DNA of 41,054 nt from Anaerolineaceae bacterium UBA4890 (GTDB taxonomy: Bacteria; Chloroflexota; Anaerolineae; Anaerolineales; Anaerolineaceae), in NCBI GenBank assembly GCA_002399085.1, contig DHCY01000037.1:1-41054 (forward strand), given 5' to 3'. Below the pieces are notes generated by a model, which saw only the letters and a list, made by a program, of their open reading frames with translations, was not told the DNA's origin and made no database searches. The first letter of the stretch is position 1; each line of letters starts with the position of its first letter. Both the position numbers and the translations under genes were made by a program. Shown in pieces: positions 1 to 5,494 of this stretch.

Positions 1-954
1 CCCAGCAGCCAGTTTGTATTTCTTGTACTGCCTTACAGCAAAGTGGTCAGGGGCCTTTTCTTCCAGCTCATCAAAGAGCTCATCCACAGGATTTTTGAAG
101 CTCTCATCATCCTCACGGGCTTCAGAAGCATCGATCATCTCCAGCAAAGTTGTGAAGTTTTGTTCACGTTCTCGAGCTTCATACCAGATATACCCAATCA
201 GAGCAGAGTAATAGAGACGTTCCGCTTTGATCCAGAAGTCTTCACCCGCTTTTTCACCTTCCCCCTTGGTATTGATGATGATCGCGTTGACTAATTTGAG
301 AATGTCTTTCTCTGAATGGATATAAGCGAAAGGATTGTAGTGCATGCTGCGTTTGAAGTTGATCGTATTAAGCACCCGGATTTGGTATCCGTTGCGTTTG
401 AGCATCGTGCCACATTCGGTGAGAATGGTACCCTTTGGATCGGTGACGACATAACTTGAGTGCATTTGCATCAGATTGGGCTTGACGAAGAAGCGGGTCT
501 TTCCTGATCCTGAGCCACCGATCACCAGCACATTTTTGTTACGGGCTCTTTTCGGATCTTTTGGACGGCTCTCCATGGTGAGAGACTCCCTTTTGGTCAG
601 GATGATATTATTTCTGGGGTTCTTGTCAATATATGGAGCGATATCTCTGGCAGTTCCCCAACGAGCCGATCCGTATTCAACGCCCTTACGATATTTCTTG
701 CGGTTTTGACTTCTGATAACCACAATCAGCTTCAACAACCCTGCTGCTATGAGCCCAATCAGCAGGTCCTGAAGCTTGAAGGATAACCAAGGATGCTGGG
801 CGATGAAGGACAAATTGGCAAAGCTGGTAATGACCTTGTCGATGAAGTCACCACCTTGGAGCAGGCGAAAGATTTGAGCTAATTTGTTTCCCAGGTAGAA
901 AGGGATCAGATAGGTCAGGTTGAAAGCTAATTCTTTATTGAATCGGTTTTTCAT
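1..954 (-). CDS. VirD4-like conjugative coupling protein (CD1115-type), C-terminus off the window
   Basis: A type IV secretion coupling ATPase, which brings the relaxase-DNA complex to the conjugation channel at the membrane. I translated it by hand because the frame stays open to the left window edge; 318 residues are visible. Two hydrophobic segments lie near residues 8-20 and 62-82. A Walker A motif GGSGSGKT is at about 146-153, followed by the VTDPKG strand typical of VirD4/TraG proteins at about 171-175. The ATG at 954 overlaps the stop of the upstream pcfB-like gene in an ATGA arrangement, so the two are translationally coupled. The neighbours (PcfB and a RepA-type initiator) match the module found in Firmicutes-type conjugative elements. 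The Walker B region and C-terminus lie outside the window, so completeness cannot be judged. Confidence 0.9.
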   Translation of the reverse strand, partial: MKNRFNKELAFNLTYLIPFYLGNKLAQIFRLLQGGDFIDKVITSFANLSFIAQHPWLSFKLQDLLIGLIAAGLLKLIVVIRSQNRKKYRKGVEYGSARWGTARDIAPYIDKNPRNNIILTKRESLTMESRPKDPKRARNKNVLVIGGSGSGKTRFFVKPNLMQMHSSYVVTDPKGTILTECGTMLKRNGYQIRVLNTINFKRSMHYNPFAYIHSEKDILKLVNAIIINTKGEGEKAGEDFWIKAERLYYSALIGYIWYEAREREQNFTTLLEMIDASEAREDDESFKNPVDELFDELEEKAPDHFAVRQYKKYKLAAG

Positions 955-1451
955 CGAACTATTTCTTTTCTCTGAACTTTTTCTGGGATTTTGGTAGCTC
1001 TGTCTTTATGTTGCTGTCTTAACTGCTGAAGCTTATCCCGAAGGGAAGGGCGTTCCTGCACTTTCAATCGCTTTTTGACAAACTCACTGAAGGCAGTTTG
1101 GAGGACATCTGTATCTCTACCTCTGAAAAAAACCAGGTAGTGCGGGGGAGTCTTGTCTCGCTCTTTCTTGATGGCATATTCAATTCCATAGCGTCTGGCG
1201 ATTCTTTCGAAATCATGGATGTGCTCATCGTGAATCTCAATGTTGGCAAGCCCTGATCTTTCCTTCATCATCTCCCTGATCGTCATGCGACCTTTGTATG
1301 CTGGATGAAGTGCTTTATCTCTGGCATTCAGTTGCCTTCTTTGGCGTTCTTGGGCAAGGTACTTTTCGATGGCTTGTAAGAAAACCTTCCCGGTCATCTT
1401 GCCAGTTTGAATGATGAAAGCCATGCTTTTTTGGGATACTTCTTCCTGCAT
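951..1451 (-). CDS. PcfB/DUF3801 family conjugation protein
   Basis: About 166 residues. The N-terminus (SMAFIIQTGKMTGKVFLQAI) and the basic C-terminal half resemble the PcfB/DUF3801 family. PcfB is an accessory of the coupling protein in enterococcal pCF10-type transfer and is usually encoded next to VirD4. The ATG at 1451 is preferred because AAGG lies 9 nt upstream; an in-frame ATG at 1460 directly abuts that AAGG and is a poorer start. With the 1451 start the gene begins 2 nt after the repA stop, and its own stop overlaps the VirD4-like start. No catalytic motif is expected. The family assignment is from recognition of the sequence pattern, not a profile search. Confidence 0.8.
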   Translation of the reverse strand: MQEEVSQKSMAFIIQTGKMTGKVFLQAIEKYLAQERQRRQLNARDKALHPAYKGRMTIREMMKERSGLANIEIHDEHIHDFERIARRYGIEYAIKKERDKTPPHYLVFFRGRDTDVLQTAFSEFVKKRLKVQERPSLRDKLQQLRQQHKDRATKIPEKVQRKEIVR

Positions 1452-1453
1452 GA

Positions 1454-2401
1454 TCACCATCCTTGTTTGGGGTTACCGTACAGGTCATGATTTACTTTGG
1501 CCTGGTAATAGCTGTTGATCGTTTTGCTGGCGTTATAGAGTGCAGACAACAGAAAAGCCCTGATATTCTTCACATCACTTGAGTTATCCCTCATCGCGTC
1601 CAAAACGTACTCGACATGCATTGAGTTCAGACTTAGGAGCCGCTCCCTGACTCTTTCGGCAGGTATCTGCGAGCTGTTGATACGAAAATACTTTGAACCT
1701 GAACATGCTGTCTCGACTAAGATCTCAAGGATTTCAGGAATCGAGTCAGGGTATCTTTGCATCATGATTTCATAGTCAATATTTTTCTTGAAAACATCCC
1801 GATATTCCATCCATCGATCCATCTCTTTTTCTTTTTCAATCGCGTGCGAATTCTTTGATGGATAGATTGATCGATTAGATTCATTCTTCTCAGTCTCATT
1901 AACCTCAGTCTTATTAAGATCAGTATTAATTAACTCCTTTTTTGGGAAGTCTTGACTTCCTTTTTCGGGAACTCTTGACTTCCCTTTTTCGGAAGTCATA
2001 ACTTCCTCTTTTGGGAAGTCTTTGATCTCTTCACTGACCAAAAAGTTCATAACATAGATTCTGTTTGGTCTTCCCATCCCTTGCTTTACTCGCTCAATTA
2101 GCCCAATTCCTTTAATGCTATCCAGTTCCGCCAGCAACCTGACTGCCTTGTTGTGTCCACAATTCATCAGTTCCTGGATTTCGGTAAGTGTGAAGTAGAT
2201 AAAGACACGGTCCTGATCATCTTTCCATTCATTTGAGACAGACAAACTCATTCGATCCAACATCAGACCATATAGCACCTTTGCGGCACTGGACAGGTCA
2301 GCAAAGGTGGAATCAGTGAACAGTCTTTTAGGGATACGATAGAAGGTGAACTGTTCGGCCTGCTTGCCATAGTAATAATCAAATTGATGTGATTTCAACA
2401 A
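1454..2401 (-). CDS. repA: RepA_N-type replication initiator with DUF6017 C-terminus
   Basis: A 315-residue initiator of the RepA_N class carried by plasmids and conjugative elements. Residues 1 to about 120 form the winged-helix-like N-terminal domain (FYRIPKRLF, LSSAAKVLYGLMLDRM, FTLTEIQELMNCGHNKAVRLL). A polar linker of about 80 residues follows. The last 110 residues, with RNIDYEIMMQRYPDS-like and SSDVKNIRAFLLSALYNA motifs, look like DUF6017. The start is TTG at 2401 (or the adjacent TTG at 2398), with GGAGG 5-8 nt upstream. An ATG just before it is out of frame and ends at once. The gene is AT-richer than the genes to its right. The linker is encoded by a DNA-level tandem repeat (separate entry) that may be the element's origin. 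Confidence 0.85.
   Translation of the reverse strand: MLKSHQFDYYYGKQAEQFTFYRIPKRLFTDSTFADLSSAAKVLYGLMLDRMSLSVSNEWKDDQDRVFIYFTLTEIQELMNCGHNKAVRLLAELDSIKGIGLIERVKQGMGRPNRIYVMNFLVSEEIKDFPKEEVMTSEKGKSRVPEKGSQDFPKKELINTDLNKTEVNETEKNESNRSIYPSKNSHAIEKEKEMDRWMEYRDVFKKNIDYEIMMQRYPDSIPEILEILVETACSGSKYFRINSSQIPAERVRERLLSLNSMHVEYVLDAMRDNSSDVKNIRAFLLSALYNASKTINSYYQAKVNHDLYGNPKQGW
1938..2029. repeat. four tandem 23-bp repeats inside repA; candidate iteron origin
   Basis: Units lie at 1938-1960, 1961-1983, 1984-2006 and 2007-2029. Each has a T-rich start, then GGGAAGTC or a close variant, then a half-site such as GACTTCC. In the first unit GGAAGTC and GACTTCC form a 7-bp inverted repeat around TT. As 23 is not a multiple of three, successive copies are read in different frames, giving different peptides (DFPKEE, TSEKGK, RVPEKG, DFPKKE). 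Conservation is therefore at DNA level. RepA_N plasmids are known to carry their origin as repeats in the central part of rep, so an origin is a reasonable inference. Confidence 0.65.
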
Positions 2402-2649
2402 CTCATCCTCCAGATCGCAGGAAACATAAAAAGAACATTAAACAGCTTTTTACACTGTAATGATCTCCGAAAATTGGCTGTTTTGGGTGGGTTCTGCTTC
2501 GGTCAAAGAATCATCAAAAAACGTATTCCCACAACCGAGATCAACAACCACTCTCACAAGAAGATGGTTCTTAATGACCTTGTTTCTGTAGTTTTCCCCT
2601 TCAGGGACGAAATAAATCTTATGAATAAAGTGCTTAAAACGAAGGATTT
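2402..2649. other. gap between repA and rlmD; likely edge of the conjugative element
   Basis: No convincing gene is seen here. Reading leftward it carries the repA leader, including a small palindrome TTACAGTGTAA, and the GGAGG ribosome site. An 8-bp inverted repeat (CTACGAAG ... CTTCGTAG) at 2650-2679 spans the 3' end of rlmD and could end its transcript, though without a strong T run. The change from conjugation genes to housekeeping genes means an attachment site may lie here. The other end of the element is outside the window, so no direct repeat can be paired. Confidence 0.4.
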
Positions 2650-3918
2650 CTACGAAGTTACTCGTTGAGTTCTTCGTAGTACTGTCATAGTCTCGACATG
2701 GGCGGTTTGGGGGAACATGTCGAAAGCCTGTAGGTTTTGCAAGCTGTAGCCGGCTTCTGCCAGGTGCTTGAGGTCGCGGGCGAGGGTGCTGGGGTCGCAG
2801 GAAATGTAGATGATTTGCTGTGGGGCGAGCTCGATCAGTGCCTGGCGGGCTTTGGGGTTTAACCCGGCGCGGGGTGGGTCGAGCACCACCAAATCTATCG
2901 GTTTGACCTGGTCGACAATGCCCGGCAGGATCTCTTCGACCGCGCCTTCATAAAGGCTGATATTGTCATACTCCTCCAGGTTGGTCACAAAATCGAAGTT
3001 GGCTGAGGCAGAGCTTTCAATGGCGGTCAGCTGGCTGGCATGAGGGGCGAGGAAGCGGGTGAAGAGCCCAACACCGCTGTAGAGTTCGAGGATATTCAGA
3101 TCATGTTGGCTCTCAATCAGCGCCAGAACGTGATGAAGCATTTCTTCAGCCACCGGCAGGTTAACCTGGAAGAACGATTCCGGTGAGACCAAAAATTCCT
3201 TGCCCATAATGGAATAAACCAGGGCGTCATTGCCGCTCAAGTGTTGGTTGCGACCATCTGGGCTCAGATAGGCTGAAGAGACTGGCAGTTCAATGCTCAG
3301 TTCGGGCGGGTTGTCATTCTTCCCTTCGAAAACCAACATCAATTCGCCGTCGCTGTCGATGCGCATAGCCAATCTATTGATGCCGGAGTCGGATTCCAGT
3401 TCCAGTTGGGGGAGTAGTTGGTATAAATCATCCGGGATCAACAGGCAGCGGGCGATCGGCAGCACCTCGTTCGAAGAGGCTTTTTTGAACCCCAGGCTCA
3501 CGATACTGTCAGTCTCAACCGGGTGGAATTGCGCCTGGTTGCGGTAATGAAAAGGCAGTGGAGATGGCGTAATCTCGAGTTTTGGTAGGTCAGTAAATTT
3601 GCCAATGCGCTGGAGCTGGTCGATCACCAGATCTTTTTTTAAATTGAGCTGCTTAGAATAGGCAAGGTGCTGATAGTGACAACCACCGCAAATCCCAAAG
3701 TAAGGGCAAGGCGCTTCGATGCGGTCAGGAGACTCTTCCAGCAACTTTATAAGCAGTCCACGGGCGAAGCGTTCTTTGGATTCGATGATCTCAATTTCAG
3801 CAGTTTCGCCTGGGAGCACGAAGGGCACAAAAACCGCCCGACCATCTGCGAGTCTGCCCAGGCAATCGCCTCCGAAGACGAGTTTTTCAAAACTGACCAC
3901 GTGTGTTTCTTTTTCCAT
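2650..3918 (-). CDS. rlmD: 23S rRNA (uracil-5-)-methyltransferase, RlmD/RumA family
   Basis: A 422-residue SAM-dependent enzyme that methylates uracil C5 in rRNA (or tRNA; the exact target is not certain). An N-terminal TRAM-like domain is followed by iron-sulfur cysteines C71, C77 and C80 in CPYFGICGGCHYQH. Further on are the SAM motif LELYSGVGLF, the DPPRAG motif, the catalytic Cys374 in YISCDPSTLARDL and the base Glu409 in HVETM. The start at 3918 has a GGAGAG site just upstream. The frame stays open for another 55 codons to 4083, but that part is translated MITE repeat (it reads through the copy at 3987-4100) and is not real protein. The protein is complete and of normal family length. 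Confidence 0.9.
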   Translation of the reverse strand: MEKETHVVSFEKLVFGGDCLGRLADGRAVFVPFVLPGETAEIEIIESKERFARGLLIKLLEESPDRIEAPCPYFGICGGCHYQHLAYSKQLNLKKDLVIDQLQRIGKFTDLPKLEITPSPLPFHYRNQAQFHPVETDSIVSLGFKKASSNEVLPIARCLLIPDDLYQLLPQLELESDSGINRLAMRIDSDGELMLVFEGKNDNPPELSIELPVSSAYLSPDGRNQHLSGNDALVYSIMGKEFLVSPESFFQVNLPVAEEMLHHVLALIESQHDLNILELYSGVGLFTRFLAPHASQLTAIESSASANFDFVTNLEEYDNISLYEGAVEEILPGIVDQVKPIDLVVLDPPRAGLNPKARQALIELAPQQIIYISCDPSTLARDLKHLAEAGYSLQNLQAFDMFPQTAHVETMTVLRRTQRVTS

Positions 3919-3986
3919 CTTGCTCTCCGTGTCAATTTTACCGTAGAGTAGTTCTGTCATCCTGAACTCTAAAGTATGTAAATGTT

Positions 3987-4100
3987 TGTCACCCTGAGCT
4001 TTTTCCGCAGGACTCTTCGAGTGCGAAGGATCTTGATGGTACTGGGTCGGAGTTGTATTGGCAATACTGTTAAGATTCTTCACTTCGTTCAGAATGACAA
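3987..4100 (-). repeat. MITE-like repeat, copy A (long subtype)
   Basis: About 114 bp with imperfect terminal inverted repeats: one end reads TGTCACCCTGAG, the other ends CAGAATGACAA. Inside are GCGAAGGATCTTGATGG and CTGTTAAGATTCTTCACTTC blocks. It has an extra stretch (CCGCAGGACTCTTCGAGTGC) that is shared only with copy F at 40910-41025. A partial half copy lies at 3955-3975. No transposase gene is seen. Orientation is opposite to copies D-F at the right end of the window. Confidence 0.85.
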
Positions 4101-4153
4101 GCGGTCAGAATGACAAGCGGTCAGAATGACAAGCGGTCAGAATGACAAGTGTT
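4090..4153. repeat. four tandem 16-bp copies of the MITE tip
   Basis: The 16-bp unit CAGAATGACAAGCGGT occurs at 4090, 4106, 4122 and 4138, the last with an altered end. It is the terminal sequence of copy A repeated head to tail. A degenerate counterpart (GTCATTCTGATT units) lies next to the right-end copies at 40635-40660. Confidence 0.9.
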
Positions 4154-4190
4154 TAGGGTGACAAAGAATGGACGACTACGGCGAGATCGC

Positions 4191-4213
4191 GTGCTCGGCG
4201 AGGACGCCGGCAC
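4191..4213. repeat. REP-like hairpin with AGGA loop
   Basis: GTGC-T-CGGCG, loop AGGA, CGCCG-GCAC: a 9-bp stem with one bulged pyrimidine. The same design recurs at 31809-31831, 31851-31873 and 32085-32107, so this is a dispersed family. A partial copy (ACGCCGGCACGAT) follows at 4224-4236. Confidence 0.7.
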
Positions 4214-4250
4214 AATCAGAATAACGCCGGCACGATACGATCATGCGTCT

Positions 4251-4347
4251 GTCATCCTGAGCCTTCGTTGCGAAGGATCTTGATGGGAATGGGTCGGAGT
4301 TGTATTGGCAATACTGTTAAGATTCTTCACTTCGTTCAGAACGACAA
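4251..4347 (-). repeat. MITE-like repeat, copy B (short subtype)
   Basis: Starts GTCATCCTGAGCC and ends CAGAACGACAA, with the same core blocks as copy A but without its extra 20-bp arm. Same orientation as copies A and C. Confidence 0.85.
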
Positions 4348-4354
4348 GCATGCT

Positions 4355-4450
4355 GTCATCCTGAGCCTCAATTGCGAAGGATCTTGACCGTACTGGGGCG
4401 GAATCGTTGTTCATTACTGTTAAGATTCTTCACTTCGTTCAGAGTGACAA
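4355..4450 (-). repeat. MITE-like repeat, copy C (short subtype)
   Basis: Starts GTCATCCTGAGCC and ends CAGAGTGACAA. Its middle differs from copy B (GGGGCGGAATCGTTGTTC) and resembles the reverse complement of the right-end copies D and E. The rest of 3919-4530 between repeats holds no gene that I can support. Confidence 0.85.
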
Positions 4451-4530
4451 GCCCTTCGTCATCAGGATGATGAAATAGAATAAAGAGCATGCAGATACAG
4501 CCCGTTTAGATTGGGCCTATTTAAAGCGAA

Positions 4531-4551
4531 AGAGCGGCAAAACGCCGCTCT
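4531..4551 (-). terminator. hairpin after osmC
   Basis: Perfect 8-bp stem AGAGCGGC / GCCGCTCT with loop AAAAC, 31 nt beyond the osmC stop. On the minus strand it is followed by TTTCGCTTTAAAT, a weak T-rich tail. Probably the osmC terminator. Confidence 0.7.
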
Positions 4552-4581
4552 CAAGATCAATTTTAGAAGACCGTTACCCGA

Positions 4582-5019
4582 TTACGCAGCTGCCGAAAGC
4601 TCGGGCTCCTTCAGACTGACTGTGCTCGTAATCTTATTCGGTTGGGAAAGAATCTTTTGAACCGGGCATTGTTCATTGAGGAATTTTGTCATTCCTTCCA
4701 TTTGCTTTTCTGTAAGGTCACCATCGATAACAATATCTGCGTTCATGGCAAGATCGATACCGCTCTCAGTTTGCTCGAAATCCATTTCAATCTCTACCTC
4801 AACTTTGCGCAGCGGGATTCTGCATTTATCAGCATATACTCGTGCGACCATGGCTTTGCACCCAGCCAGGGCAACGCCCAACATAGCGCCAGGCACAGTT
4901 CCAGTGTCATCCCCGCCGGCATCGATCGGCTCGTCCATGACATATTCATGCCCCGCTACTTTCGTGCCCACACGGTATTTATCGTTCAATTCTGCAGTTA
5001 CATTCAATTTTGTTCCCAT
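4582..5019 (-). CDS. OsmC/Ohr-family protein
   Basis: A 145-residue protein of the OsmC superfamily of thiol-dependent hydroperoxide reductases and relatives. The two family cysteines are present: one in the helix motif ALAGCKAM and one in NEQCPV, spaced as in OsmC. The start at 5019 has AAGGAG about 8 nt upstream. It is a single-gene unit on the minus strand with its own hairpin terminator, and is separated from the next gene by about 165 bp. Family members may act on organic peroxides or other small electrophiles; the sequence does not say which. The alanine-rich tail (ELSAAA) is a minor oddity. Confidence 0.85.
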   Translation of the reverse strand: MGTKLNVTAELNDKYRVGTKVAGHEYVMDEPIDAGGDDTGTVPGAMLGVALAGCKAMVARVYADKCRIPLRKVEVEIEMDFEQTESGIDLAMNADIVIDGDLTEKQMEGMTKFLNEQCPVQKILSQPNKITSTVSLKEPELSAAA

Positions 5020-5144
5020 ATCAAATCTCCTTATGTTTTAAATATATTGTAATCCATGATAAGTATTTCACAATTGGATTTCTAGATTATTTACAAAACA
5101 TTAATAGAGGGTTGAAGTTAGCCAGGGAATGAAAATAAAAAAAA

Positions 5145-5166
5145 ACACCCCGCACTCGCGGGGTGT
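5145..5166 (-). terminator. strong intrinsic terminator of the 65-aa gene
   Basis: ACACCCCGC / GCGGGGTGT, 9-bp GC-rich stem with a 4-nt loop. On the minus strand it is directly followed by a run of T with one A, the classic rho-independent form. Confidence 0.92.
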
Positions 5167-5184
5167 CTGCTTTTCTGAATCAGA

Positions 5185-5382
5185 TTACTTCTTCTTCAGA
5201 ACGGGGAGACCTGAGTCCAGTTCAATCACTTTTTTGCCCTCAGGCACTTTTTCTACTTCCTGACCTTTGCGAATGTCAGGTGAGAAGAAATACAATTCCG
5301 TCTCTTTGCCAGATGCACGTTTCACTTTCGTGACATGCAAAAAGTACTCTTTACCTTTTGAATTTTTGAAGCTATATGCCAT
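5185..5382 (-). CDS. small conserved protein, 65 aa, unknown function
   Basis: A basic 65-residue protein (MAYSFKNSKGKEYFLH..., ending LPVLKKK). It has no membrane segment and no metal motif. I associate this pattern (short, KGxxYFLH start, PEGKKVIE, GLPVLKK end) with small hypothetical proteins of Chloroflexota and similar anaerobes, but cannot name a family. It is a real gene: there is a good AAGGAG site 7 nt before the ATG, a strong terminator after it, and codon use like its neighbours. It stands alone between osmC and dinG on the minus strand. Confidence 0.8.
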   Translation of the reverse strand: MAYSFKNSKGKEYFLHVTKVKRASGKETELYFFSPDIRKGQEVEKVPEGKKVIELDSGLPVLKKK

Positions 5383-5494
5383 TTTAATCTCCTTCGTTTG
5401 GACACTTGTCTAACAAGTCTTACGAGAAAAAGTGTACTAATGAACGAGGAGAATGTCAATCACGCTGTAGAGGAGACCCTCTACAAAAAGGGGG

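Noticed and set aside
2474..2668. 64-residue open frame on the plus strand between repA and rlmD
   Set aside because: No ribosome site, low-complexity composition, and it runs into the 3' end of rlmD on the other strand.
3667..3951. Plus-strand frames antisense to rlmD
   Set aside because: They are shadows of a well-supported gene, with unlikely composition and no ribosome sites.
4090..4153. Possible CRISPR array
   Set aside because: The 16-bp units are directly contiguous with no spacers, and are the tip of the neighbouring MITE copy.
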